In this document: piece by piece, positions 1 through 7,899 of the stretch
How the letters are laid out: each line of letters starts with the position of its first letter
Position numbering within the stretch: position 1 is the first letter of the stretch
Assembly: GCF_012911925.1 (NCBI RefSeq)
Contig: NZ_JAAXKY010000076.1
Span: forward strand, 1-35,273
Source: Pseudonocardia xinjiangensis
Lineage (GTDB): Bacteria; Actinomycetota; Actinomycetes; Mycobacteriales; Pseudonocardiaceae
Direction of reading: 5' to 3'
Length of the DNA stretch: 35,273 nt
Notes under the pieces: model-generated
What the model saw: the letters and a program-made list of their open reading frames with translations, nothing else
Database searches by the model: none
What the model was told of the DNA's origin: nothing
Translations under genes and position numbers: made by a program

Positions 1-972
1 GAAGCGGGCCGGGTCGCGGTTGGCGGCCTCGAGCCGGGCCAGGACCATGTCCCCGGCCGCGACGGACACGCCAGCCAGCTCGACGTCCTGGTGGGCCCAC
101 CGCGGGAGCGCCTCGCCGGTGACACCGGACTGCTGCCGCAGCACCTCCTCCACCACGGCGTCCAGCCGGTCCGGGTGGGCGGCGAGGACCGGGAGCTGCC
201 CGCCCGTGACGAGGTGGATGGTGGCCACGGACATCCCGTTGCAGGCGCTGAGGTACCCGGCGCTGACCAGCGTGGTGACCATCGCGACGAGCTCGTCCTC
301 ACTCAGCAGCTCGTCGTGCCCGGGCCGGGCGCCGTCCTCGTGCACGCCGACCAGCGCGCTGATGAGGTCGTCACCCCGGTCGGCCCGCCGGGCGGCGACG
401 AGCGCGGCGGCGTAGTCGGTGAGGGCCGTCCACGCCTGCTCGATGCCCGCCGTGTCCAGCTCGCCCGCTGAGGCGGCCGCCATGTCCACGGTGAGGACCG
501 CGTCGGCCCACTGCCGCAGCTGGGCGTGCTCGGACACGGGGATGCCGACCAGCTCGCCGATCGTGCTGATCGACAGCGGGGCCGCGACGGCGTCGACGAG
601 GTCGGCGGGCGGGCCCGCCGCGGCCATGGCGCCCACGTACCGGTCGGCGAGGGCCTCGATGCGCGGGCGCATCGCCTCAACCCGCCGCGGCGTGAAGGCC
701 GCGGACACCAGGCGGCGCAGCCGGGTGTGCGGGGCGCCGTCCTGGAACAGGGTGTGGTTGCCGGGGTGGGCGCCGCCGGGCGGGGCCACCCCGAACCGCG
801 GGTCCGACAGGACGGTCACCGCGGCGTCGTACGAGGTGACCAGCCACGCCGGCGTCCCGTCCGGGGTGGTCACGCGGGTGACGGGCTCGCTCTCGCGCAG
901 CACCGCGTAGGCCGGGGGTGGTCGCAGGAGGTCGGGGCGGTCGAGCGGCAGGTGTCGGATGGTGGTCGTCAT
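1..972 (-). CDS. Cytochrome P450, C-terminus cut by window edge
   Basis: This is the first 324 residues of a bacterial class I cytochrome P450, a heme monooxygenase that normally takes electrons from ferredoxin. The reverse strand opens with ATG at 972, with a GGGGGAA ribosome site a few bases upstream. The C-helix region carries HTRLRRLVSAAF (about residue 80), the K-helix ExxR is E276-V-L-R279, and ANRDPARF follows near the break. The heme-binding Cys loop lies outside the window. The I-helix is odd: the usual A-G-x-(D/E)-T reads A238-G-Y-L-S242, so the acidic residue is Leu and the Thr is Ser. The divergent TetR gene is a plausible regulator. The P450 family assignment is firm; the substrate is unknown. 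Confidence 0.93.
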   Translation of the reverse strand, partial: MTTTIRHLPLDRPDLLRPPPAYAVLRESEPVTRVTTPDGTPAWLVTSYDAAVTVLSDPRFGVAPPGGAHPGNHTLFQDGAPHTRLRRLVSAAFTPRRVEAMRPRIEALADRYVGAMAAAGPPADLVDAVAAPLSISTIGELVGIPVSEHAQLRQWADAVLTVDMAAASAGELDTAGIEQAWTALTDYAAALVAARRADRGDDLISALVGVHEDGARPGHDELLSEDELVAMVTTLVSAGYLSACNGMSVATIHLVTGGQLPVLAAHPDRLDAVVEEVLRQQSGVTGEALPRWAHQDVELAGVSVAAGDMVLARLEAANRDPARF

Positions 973-1008
973 CGAGTTCCCCCAGATGGTTTTTTACAAT
1001 ACACCTGC

Positions 1009-1037
1009 AACGTAAAGTGCGGGAGGCTCGGAGTCAA
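1009..1037 (-). promoter_or_regulatory. Probable promoter of the P450 gene, with inverted repeat
   Basis: On the reverse strand TTGACT (1037-1032) is followed after exactly 17 bases by TACGTT (1014-1009), a good -35/-10 pair facing the P450. A short inverted repeat TTTAC (993-997) and GTAAA (1012-1016) overlaps the -10 and could be the binding site of the divergent TetR protein. The assignment rests on motifs only. Confidence 0.42.
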
Positions 1038-1065
1038 TACGACTGCACTGTGAAAGACTGTCGCG

Positions 1066-1725
1066 GTGCCGAAGAAGGTCGACCACCAGGCCCAGCGGGC
1101 CCTGATCGCGGATGCCCTGATGCGGGTGGCCGCCACCCGGGGCCTCGAAGCCGTGAGCCTGCGACATGTGGCGACCGAGGCCGGCGTGTCTACCGGCATG
1201 GTGCAGCACTACTTCCGCACCAAGGACCAGATGATGATCTTCGCGCTGGACATGGTCAGCGCCGGCGTCCAGGCCCGGCTCGCCGCCGAGGCGGGCGACC
1301 AGGACGCCGTCCCGACGCCCCGGGCCCTCGTGCGCGGGCTCCTGCTCCAGATGCTGCCCCTGGACGAGCAACGCGCCACCGAGGGCAAGGTGGCGCTGGC
1401 CTTCCTCTCCTACGCCGCGGTCCGCCCGCACGTGGCCGCGGAGCTGCGGGAGAACACCGCGCAGATGCGGGCCTTCTTCGCCGACCAGATCCGGGCGACG
1501 AGCCCGGCCGAGCGCGGGGTCGATCCGGAGCTCGCCGCCACCGCCCTGCTCGCGCTCGTCGACGGGCTGGGCGTGCACGTCCTCGGCGGGCACTACTCCC
1601 CCGACGCCGCACTGGCGGCACTCGACCAGTACCTCGACAGCGTCCTGCCGGCCGAGGCGGCTGGTCCGCGGCCACGAGCCGACCGAACGATCACCCCACC
1701 GGCGCCACGTACGGTCGGACCATGA
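1066..1725 (+). CDS. TetR/AcrR family transcriptional regulator
   Basis: A 219-residue DNA-binding repressor-type protein. The N-terminal helix-turn-helix covers about residues 10-55 and includes SLRHVATEAGVSTGMVQHYF, the standard TetR recognition region. The rest is a helical ligand/dimer domain resembling the BetI-like C-terminal class. It starts at GTG 1066 with no clear ribosome site and may be leaderless. It is divergent from the P450, with a 93-bp gap holding the probable P450 promoter. Its last bases overlap the next gene (ATGA at 1722), so the RidA-family gene is translationally coupled. Autoregulation and control of the P450 are inferred from the arrangement. Confidence 0.9.
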   Translation: MPKKVDHQAQRALIADALMRVAATRGLEAVSLRHVATEAGVSTGMVQHYFRTKDQMMIFALDMVSAGVQARLAAEAGDQDAVPTPRALVRGLLLQMLPLDEQRATEGKVALAFLSYAAVRPHVAAELRENTAQMRAFFADQIRATSPAERGVDPELAATALLALVDGLGVHVLGGHYSPDAALAALDQYLDSVLPAEAAGPRPRADRTITPPAPRTVGP

Positions 1726-2186
1726 ACGTCGAGCTGCGCCTGCGCGAACTGGGCATCGAGCTCCCCACCCCCCTGGGCCCGGCCGGGAACTACGTGCCGG
1801 CCGCCCGGGTGAGCGACCTGGTGTACCTCTCCGGGATGGGTCCCGTGCGCCCGGACGGGAGTTTCGTCGTGGGCAAGGTCGGCAACGGCGGCCTGGACCT
1901 GGACGCCGGACGCGAGGCCGCCCGCCTCACCGGCCTGCAGCTCCTCGCGGCGCTCCGGGCCGAGATCGGCGACCTGGGCCGGGTCCGGCGGGTGGCGCGG
2001 ATCTTCGGCATGGTCAACTGCGCCCCCGGCTTCAACCGCACGCCCGCAGTGATCGACGGCTGCTCCGACCTGCTGGTCGAGGTGCTGGGCGACGCCGGCC
2101 GCAGCGCACGCTCCGCGGTGGGGATGGCGGAGCTGCCGTTCGACATCGCGGTGGAGATCGAGGCCGTGGTCCAGGTGAGCGCGTGA
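1722..2186 (+). CDS. RidA (YjgF/YER057c/UK114) family protein, Arg-containing
   Basis: A 154-residue RidA-superfamily protein. RidA enzymes hydrolyse reactive enamine/imine intermediates released by PLP enzymes. The family ending is clear: GRSARSAVGMAELP followed by DIAVEIEAVV. By alignment to E. coli RidA from memory, R130 matches the catalytic Arg and E147 the conserved Glu. The N-terminus (about 20 residues before LVYLSGMGPV) is longer than in classical 125-130-residue RidA, which fits the Atu1372-like branch. The start overlaps the tetR stop by four bases, so it is probably co-transcribed. It is convergent with a second RidA-family gene only 15 bp away. Confidence 0.88.
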   Translation: MNVELRLRELGIELPTPLGPAGNYVPAARVSDLVYLSGMGPVRPDGSFVVGKVGNGGLDLDAGREAARLTGLQLLAALRAEIGDLGRVRRVARIFGMVNCAPGFNRTPAVIDGCSDLLVEVLGDAGRSARSAVGMAELPFDIAVEIEAVVQVSA

Positions 2187-2201
2187 CGGGCGGCCCGCGG
2201 G

Positions 2202-2609
2202 TCAGTCGATGACCGCGGTGGCCTCGACCTCGACCAACAGGTCCGGTTCCCCGAGCGCCGCCACGCCCAGCAGCGTGATCGGCTTGACCGGGTCGACGCC
2301 CAGCTTCGCGGCCGCCCGGCTGACACCCTCTCCCAGCAGCGGCATCTTGTCGGGCGTCCAGTCGACGACGTAGACGGTCAGCTTCGCCACGTCGTCGAAG
2401 GACCCGCCGGCCCCGGCCAGTGCGGTGCCGATGTTGAGGTAGGCCTGCTCGACCTGGGCGGCCAGGTCTCCTTCGCCGACCCGTCGCCCCTCGCCGTCGC
2501 GGGCCACCTGACCGGCCACGAACACCAGCTTCGAGCCGGTGGCGACCGACAGCTGGCGGTAGACATCGGGTTTCGGCAACCCGTCGGGGTTGATCAGCGT
2601 GACGGCCAT
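2202..2609 (-). CDS. RidA family protein lacking the catalytic Arg
   Basis: A 135-residue RidA-superfamily protein. ATG 2609 is chosen because GAGGAG lies six bases upstream and the family N-terminus (NPDGLPKP) begins there; an open frame extends to 2678 but lacks homology. The core FVAGQVARDGEG and the end GEPDLLVEVEATAV are typical. Where catalytic RidA members have Arg before the final strands, this protein has Ile111-Thr112, so it probably belongs to a Rid subgroup without imine deaminase activity. Upstream, -10-like TATAAC (2664-2659) and TATGTT (2653-2648) lie in an AT-rich stretch, and GTTATACATTGTGAC is a possible regulator site. Confidence 0.88.
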   Translation of the reverse strand: MAVTLINPDGLPKPDVYRQLSVATGSKLVFVAGQVARDGEGRRVGEGDLAAQVEQAYLNIGTALAGAGGSFDDVAKLTVYVVDWTPDKMPLLGEGVSRAAAKLGVDPVKPITLLGVAALGEPDLLVEVEATAVID

Positions 2610-2711
2610 GTGCACTCCTCGACATCGGGGCTTCAGCATGCCCCCAAAACATAGCAGCGTTATACATTGTGACGCCATGGCGCGGAGGGGAGACCGCGCG
2701 ATCCGCGCCGG

Positions 2712-3134
2712 TCAGGTCGCCGTCCACCCACTCCATCGGACCGGGGTGATCACCAGCAGCGCGCCGGCGGGCGGCACGGCGGCGTAGGGGCGGTACTTGG
2801 CCCGCAGCGCGGCGAGCGCGCGCTCCCGCAGCGGCCCGGTCTCGTGGATCTCGGCCGTGCCGTCCACCCGGACCCACCACAGCGTCGACCAGTCGTCGTC
2901 GTAGTGGTCGACGACGAGCCCGACACGAGGGTCGCGGCGCACGTCGTCGAGGCGCGCGAGCCGGCTGCTGCGTTTGGGCTTGACCTCGTCCACCACCGAG
3001 CAGACGAGCCCGTCCACGAGCGCGAAGGTGATCGGCACCAGCCGCGGGGTGCCGTCGGCCCGCAGCGTGGCCAGCCGACCGACAGGAGCACCCGCGAGTC
3101 TCGCGCGCTGCTGCGCCGCGTCGAGGGCGGGCAC
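2712..3134 (-). CDS. PPOX-class F420-dependent enzyme, Rv0121 family
   Basis: A 140-residue split-barrel flavin/F420-binding protein of the pyridoxamine-phosphate-oxidase superfamily. VGRLATLRADGTPRLVPITF near the N-terminus is the first barrel strand pair, RLARLDDVRRDPRVGLVVDH the central section, and the tail ITPVRWSGW is characteristic of the mycobacterial Rv0121-like branch. Such proteins are thought to use deazaflavin F420 for reductions; the substrate is unknown. The start is GTG 3134, directly preceded by an in-frame TGA on the reverse strand, so no longer form is possible. The gene is divergent from the ABC importer operon. Confidence 0.87.
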   Translation of the reverse strand: MPALDAAQQRARLAGAPVGRLATLRADGTPRLVPITFALVDGLVCSVVDEVKPKRSSRLARLDDVRRDPRVGLVVDHYDDDWSTLWWVRVDGTAEIHETGPLRERALAALRAKYRPYAAVPPAGALLVITPVRWSGWTAT

Positions 3135-3230
3135 TCAGGCCGCCGCGCAACGGTGGGTCATCGCTCCAGTGTCGCTGGCGACGGCCCGGACGGCGCGGCA
3201 GCTGTCGTGTTTCAGCTAGATCAAGAGTCC

Positions 3231-3288
3231 TTGTGCACCATGGTCACACCGTCTGTATACATACTACGTTCACCCGACCGAATGAACG
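3231..3288 (+). promoter_or_regulatory. Importer operon promoter with 22-bp palindromic operator
   Basis: TTGTGC (3231-3236) and TATACA (3256-3261) form a possible -35/-10 pair with a long 19-base spacer. Just downstream, CGTTCA (3267-3272) and TGAACG (3283-3288) form perfect six-base arms around a ten-base spacer. This placement, between the -10 and the GGAGG ribosome site, is what a repressor operator would look like. No adjacent gene obviously encodes the regulator. Confidence 0.45.
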
Positions 3289-3303
3289 GCCGGAGGTAGA
3301 ACG

Positions 3304-4956
3304 ATGGGGCTCAGCCTGATAGCACGAAGGATCCGGGGACGGGGGGCGGCGGCGCTCGCGATCGCGCTGGCAGCGGCCGTCGCCGTCGGCTGCGCGCCGG
3401 TGCAGCAGGCCGCCGGGCCGGCCGCGGCGCCGGCCACCGACTCCTTCGGCACCCCCGCCGATCCTGCCGCCGTGCAGCAGGGCGGCACGCTCGTCATGGC
3501 CCTGTCGGCCGAGCCGGACATGCTCGACCCGACGCAGTCCCGCTCGCTCTACTCCCGCTACGTCTTCCAGACGATGTGCGAGAAGCTCTACGACCTCGAC
3601 CAGAACACGCGGATCGTCCCTCAGCTGGCCACCGCGCTGCCCACGATCTCCCCCGACGGGCTCACCGTCACCATCCCGCTGCGCGAGGGGGTGCGCTTCG
3701 CCGACGGCACGCCGATGGACGCGCAGGCGGTGGTCACCACGTTCCAGCGCAACCTGACGATGGCCGGGTCCGGTCGCAAGAGCGAGCTCGGGCCCATCAC
3801 GTCGGTGGAGGCGCAGGGCGCGAGCTCGGTGGTGCTCCACCTCTCGGCGCCGTTCGCCCCGCTGACCTCGGCGCTCGCCGACCGGGCCGGCATGATCATG
3901 AGTCCGGCGGCCCTGCAGCAGCTGGGCGACAAGTTCGGCACCGCGCCGGTGTGCGTCGGGCCGTTCAAGTTCGAGAAGCGGGTGGCCCAGAACTCGATCG
4001 ACGTGGTGCGCGACCCGAACTACTACGACGCGGCCAAGGTGCACCTCGACCGCATCACCTACCGGATCATCACCGACGCCAGCATCCGGGCGGCCAACCT
4101 GCAGTCCGGTGACGCCCAGGTGGCCGACACGCTCTCCACCCAGGACGTCCCCGCCCTGCGCACCGCCGCGGGCATCCAGGTGCTGCAGTCCAACTCGCTG
4201 GGCTACCAGGGCATCACGTTCAACGTCGGCAACGTCTCGGGGCTCGGCAACCCGGTGGGCGACGTCGGCACGCCCCTCTCCCGGGACCCTCGCGTCCGCC
4301 GGGCGTTCGAGCTCGCGGTGGACCGTCAGGGCCTCGTGCAGGCCGTGTTCGGCGGCCTCTACACGCCGACGTGCTCGCCGATCAGTCCGGACACCGAGTT
4401 CACCAGCGACGCCGCCCAGGCCTGCCCACCGCACGACCCGGCCGCCGCGCGCGCCCTGCTGCAGGAGGCGGGTGTCCCCGTTCCCTACAAGATCACGATG
4501 ATTGCGACGAACACCCCCGACGTCCTGCGGCTGGCCCAGGCCCTGCAGGCCACCGTCGCCGACGGCGGGTTCGACCTGCAGATCCAGCCGGTGGAGTACT
4601 CCGCGCTGCTCGACCAGCAGGACCGCGGCGACTTCGAGATGCTGCAGCTGGGCTGGTCAGGCCGCATCGACCCGGACAACAACATCACCAACTACCTCAG
4701 CACCGACGGCGGGCAGAACGTGGCCGGCTACAGCGACGCGGCGCTCGACGCGCTGCTCACCAGGGCGCGTACCAGCACCGACCAGGCCGAACGGGTGCGG
4801 CTCTACGGCGAGGCGGTGACGGCCATCCACGCCGCCGACCCGATCGTCTACCTGTACCGCATCCGCAACTTCACCGGCGTCACCGCCAAGGTGTCGGGGG
4901 TGCAGGTCTTCCCGGACGGCGTGGTGCGGCTCGCCTTCGCCGGCCTGACCCGCTGA
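3304..4956 (+). CDS. ABC importer substrate-binding lipoprotein, family 5
   Basis: A 550-residue extracytoplasmic solute-binding protein of the peptide/nickel/opine class (SBP_bac_5). The signal peptide is Arg-rich then hydrophobic, and the lipobox AVGC places the lipidated Cys at residue 30. The mature protein has family landmarks such as MALSAEPDMLDPTQS, then LREGVRFADGTPMDAQAVV, and the late RVRRAFELAVDRQGLV. GGAGG lies nine bases before the ATG. It opens a five-gene operon of two permeases and two ATPases, and would deliver ligand to the membrane complex. The ligand could be an oligopeptide, a sugar or another solute; the sequence does not decide. Confidence 0.94.
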   Translation: MGLSLIARRIRGRGAAALAIALAAAVAVGCAPVQQAAGPAAAPATDSFGTPADPAAVQQGGTLVMALSAEPDMLDPTQSRSLYSRYVFQTMCEKLYDLDQNTRIVPQLATALPTISPDGLTVTIPLREGVRFADGTPMDAQAVVTTFQRNLTMAGSGRKSELGPITSVEAQGASSVVLHLSAPFAPLTSALADRAGMIMSPAALQQLGDKFGTAPVCVGPFKFEKRVAQNSIDVVRDPNYYDAAKVHLDRITYRIITDASIRAANLQSGDAQVADTLSTQDVPALRTAAGIQVLQSNSLGYQGITFNVGNVSGLGNPVGDVGTPLSRDPRVRRAFELAVDRQGLVQAVFGGLYTPTCSPISPDTEFTSDAAQACPPHDPAAARALLQEAGVPVPYKITMIATNTPDVLRLAQALQATVADGGFDLQIQPVEYSALLDQQDRGDFEMLQLGWSGRIDPDNNITNYLSTDGGQNVAGYSDAALDALLTRARTSTDQAERVRLYGEAVTAIHAADPIVYLYRIRNFTGVTAKVSGVQVFPDGVVRLAFAGLTR

Positions 4957-4972
4957 CGGGAGCCGGTCCGGA

Positions 4973-5929
4973 ATGCGGTCCTACCTGCTCCACCGGCTGT
5001 GGCAGTCGGCGGTGACGCTGGTGCTCGCCACGATCGTGGTGTTCCTCGGCGTGCGCGCGCTGCCGGGCGACCCGGCGCTCGCGTTCGCCGGGGAGGAACG
5101 TGACCCGGCGTCGCTCGCGGCGATCCGCGAGCGGCTCGGCCTCAACGACTCGTTGGTCGTGCAGTACGGGAAGTTCGTGCTCGGGGCGCTGCGCGGCGAC
5201 CTCGGCACCTCCACCCGGACCGGGATCCCGGTCTCCACGATGATCGGCACCGGCCTGCCCGTCACGATCGAGCTGTCGCTGCTGGCGCTGCTGGTGGCGA
5301 TCGTGCTGGGCGTCACCACCGGTGTGGTGGCCGCCGTCCGGCGCGGGCGCCCCGCGGAGTGGTTCGCCAACGCGCTGGCGCTGCTCGGGCTGTCGGTGCC
5401 GAACTTCTGGCTCGGCCTGATCGCGATCCTCTACCTGGCGGTGGGCCTCGGCCTGTTCCCGGCGTCGGGCTTCGTCCCGTTCGGGGAGGATCCGGTCGCC
5501 AACCTGCACCACCTCGTGCTGCCCGCCCTCGTGCTCGGCACCGGGATCGCGGCGATCGTGATGCGCCAGACCCGGTCGGCGATGCTCGAGTCGCTCGGTG
5601 CCGACTACATCCGCACGGCGCGGGCCAAGGGCGCATCGCCCCGCGCGGTGATCGGCCGGCACGCCCTGCGCAACAGCCTCGTCGTGGTGGTGACGGTCGT
5701 CGGGCTGCAGCTGGGCATCCTGATCTCCGGGGCCGTCGTCACCGAACGGATCTTCGGGCTGCCCGGGTTCGGGAAGATGACGATCGACGCGGTGTTCCAG
5801 CGCGACTACCCGGTCATCCAGGGCGTCGTCCTCGTGACGGCGGCCGCCTACATCCTGATCAACTTCCTGGTCGACGTCGCGTACTCGCTGATCGACCCGC
5901 GGATCCGCGTGGCGGGAGGACAGTCATGA
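4973..5929 (+). CDS. ABC transporter permease, DppB-like
   Basis: A 318-residue inner-membrane permease of the DppB/OppB type. It has an N-terminal segment (MRSYLLHRLWQSAVTLVLAT), the typical periplasmic portion VRALPGDPAL, and about six membrane helices. The cytoplasmic EAA loop reads GADYIRTARAKGASPRAVI (about residues 205-223), which docks onto the ATPases. It begins 16 bp after the binding-protein gene. Its stop overlaps the start of the next permease (ATGA at 5926), implying translational coupling. Confidence 0.95.
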   Translation: MRSYLLHRLWQSAVTLVLATIVVFLGVRALPGDPALAFAGEERDPASLAAIRERLGLNDSLVVQYGKFVLGALRGDLGTSTRTGIPVSTMIGTGLPVTIELSLLALLVAIVLGVTTGVVAAVRRGRPAEWFANALALLGLSVPNFWLGLIAILYLAVGLGLFPASGFVPFGEDPVANLHHLVLPALVLGTGIAAIVMRQTRSAMLESLGADYIRTARAKGASPRAVIGRHALRNSLVVVVTVVGLQLGILISGAVVTERIFGLPGFGKMTIDAVFQRDYPVIQGVVLVTAAAYILINFLVDVAYSLIDPRIRVAGGQS

Positions 5930-6816
5930 CCGCGACCGAGATCGTCACCCCGCCGGCACCGGACCCGGGTGCCACACCGCCGCGGCGCCGCGCCGCCCTG
6001 CGCAGGCTGCGGCGCAGCCCGCTGGGGATCGCCGGGTTCGCGGTGCTCGCCGTGGCCGTGCTGGCCTCGGTGCTCGCCCCGGTGCTCGCGCCCTACTCGC
6101 CCGCACAGGTGCACTTCGACGCGCCGTTCCAGATCCCGGGCACCGTCGGCTTCGCCCTCGGCACCGACGACCTGGGCCGCGACGTGCTGTCCCGCATCCT
6201 CTTCGGCCTGCGGGCGTCGCTGGAGGTGGGAGTGCTGGCCGTGGCGCTCGCGCTGGTCGTCGGAGTCCCGCTGGGACTCGCGGCGGGCTACTTCCGGGCC
6301 CTCGACGCGGTGATCTCCCGCTTCACCGACCTCATGCTCGCCTTCCCGTTCCTCCTGCTCGCCGTCGGCCTCGCCGCCATCCGCGGCCCGAGCCTCGGCA
6401 ACGCGGCGCTGGCACTGGGCATCTCCCAGATCCCGGGCATGATCCGCGTCGTCCGCTCCGAGACGTTCCGCCTGAAGAACCTCGACTTCGTCGCGGCGTC
6501 GCTGGTGGACGGGGCGAGCGACGTCTGGGTGCTCGGCCGGCACGTGCTGCCCAACGCGCTGTCCGCGGTGATCGTGCAGGCCACCGTGGCCATCCCGCAG
6601 GCGATCATCGGGGAGTCGGTGCTGTCGTTCCTCGGGCTGGGCATCCAACCGCCCGACCCGAGCCTCGGGACGATGCTCGCCGACGCCCAGCAGTACGCCG
6701 CCCAGGCGCCGTGGACCGCCGTCGTGCCCGGCCTGGCGATCATGCTGGTGGCGCTCGCGTTCAACCTGTTCGGCGACGCCCTGCGCGACGCCCTCGACCC
6801 GAGGAGCTCCCGGTGA
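5926..6816 (+). CDS. ABC transporter permease, DppC-like
   Basis: A 296-residue partner permease of the DppC/OppC type. After a Pro/Arg-rich cytoplasmic N-terminus comes a first membrane helix (GIAGFAVLAVAVLASVLAPV), then the hallmark LGTDDLGRDVLSRILFGLRAS and the EAA loop LDFVAASLVDGASDVWVLG. The family ending FNLFGDALRDALDPR is present, so the protein is complete. It overlaps the previous gene by four bases and the next by four (GTGA at 6813), so the importer components are coupled in translation. Confidence 0.95.
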   Translation: MTATEIVTPPAPDPGATPPRRRAALRRLRRSPLGIAGFAVLAVAVLASVLAPVLAPYSPAQVHFDAPFQIPGTVGFALGTDDLGRDVLSRILFGLRASLEVGVLAVALALVVGVPLGLAAGYFRALDAVISRFTDLMLAFPFLLLAVGLAAIRGPSLGNAALALGISQIPGMIRVVRSETFRLKNLDFVAASLVDGASDVWVLGRHVLPNALSAVIVQATVAIPQAIIGESVLSFLGLGIQPPDPSLGTMLADAQQYAAQAPWTAVVPGLAIMLVALAFNLFGDALRDALDPRSSR

Positions 6817-7823
6817 CGGCACAGGGCGAGCCCGTTCTCACGGTGCGCGACCTGCGGGTCACGTTCCGGACCGACGACGGGCCGGTGTCCGCGGTCGACT
6901 CCGTGTCGTTCGACGTCCGGCCGGGCGAGGTGCTCGCGGTGGTCGGCGAGTCGGGGTGCGGCAAGAGCGTCACCGCGATGAGCATCGCAGGGCTGCTCCC
7001 CCCGTCGGCGACCGTCACCGGCTCCGTACGGCTGCGCGACCAGGAGCTCGTCGGGGCCCCCGAGCCGACGCTGCGTAGGGTGCGCGGCGCCGAGGTGGCC
7101 TACGTGTTCCAGGAGCCGATGACCTCGCTGAACCCCGTGTTCACCGTGGGCAGCCAGATCACCGAGACCCTGCGGATCCACCAGAAGCTCTCGCGGAAGC
7201 AGGCGCTGGCGCGGGCCGTGGAGCTGCTCGCGCTGGTCGGGATCCCGTCCCCCGCCTCGCGCGTGGGGGCCTACCCGCACCAGTTCTCGGGCGGGATGCG
7301 GCAGCGGGTGATGATCGCGATGGCGCTGGCCTGCGACCCCGCGGTGCTGGTGGCCGACGAGCCGACCACGGCGCTCGACGTCACCGTGCAGGCCGCCGTC
7401 CTCGACCTGCTGCGCGACCTCGGCACCCGGCTCGGCACGGCGATCGTGCTCATCACGCACGACCTCGGCGTGGTGGCCGACATCGCCGACCGCGTGCTGG
7501 TGATGTACGCGGGGCGCGTGGTCGAGACCGGCCCGACCCAGGAGCTGTTCGACGCCCCCCGCCACCACTACACGCTGGGCCTGCTCGGCGCGGTGCCGAC
7601 CGCGGGCCGCCGCGCCGCGGGGGGACGGCTCCAGGAGATCCCCGGGCTGGTGCCGGTGCTGCACGAGCAGCCCGACGCCTGCACGTTCGCCGAGCGGTGC
7701 CCGGCCGCCGACGAGCAGTGCCGCGCGGGCGCGCCCGCCCTGGAGCCGCGCGACACCGACCCGACCACCCACCGGGCCGCCTGCTGGCATCCGGCAGACG
7801 CCCTCCTCACGAAGGGACGGTAG
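6813..7823 (+). CDS. ABC transporter ATP-binding protein, DppD-like
   Basis: A 336-residue ATPase that powers the importer with its DppF-like partner. Walker A is GESGCGKS (about residues 44-51), the signature is FSGGMRQRV, Walker B is VLVADEPTTALD and the switch His lies in ITHDLGV. The C-terminal oligopeptide-type extension has the Cys pattern C-x6-C-x6-C in CTFAERCPAADEQC, which in relatives can ligate an iron-sulfur cluster. The GTG start overlaps the upstream stop and matches the N-terminus of homologues. Confidence 0.95.
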   Translation: MTAQGEPVLTVRDLRVTFRTDDGPVSAVDSVSFDVRPGEVLAVVGESGCGKSVTAMSIAGLLPPSATVTGSVRLRDQELVGAPEPTLRRVRGAEVAYVFQEPMTSLNPVFTVGSQITETLRIHQKLSRKQALARAVELLALVGIPSPASRVGAYPHQFSGGMRQRVMIAMALACDPAVLVADEPTTALDVTVQAAVLDLLRDLGTRLGTAIVLITHDLGVVADIADRVLVMYAGRVVETGPTQELFDAPRHHYTLGLLGAVPTAGRRAAGGRLQEIPGLVPVLHEQPDACTFAERCPAADEQCRAGAPALEPRDTDPTTHRAACWHPADALLTKGR

Positions 7824-7899
7824 GACGATCACTGACCTCGAGGAGCACCCGGCCCGGGAACAGGGCCAGGAGCCTGCCGCCCTGGAGCTCGACGACCTC

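Noticed and set aside
2610..2678. Longer N-terminus for the second RidA-family gene (start at 2678)
   Set aside because: The extra residues are unlike the family, and the ribosome site clearly serves ATG 2609.
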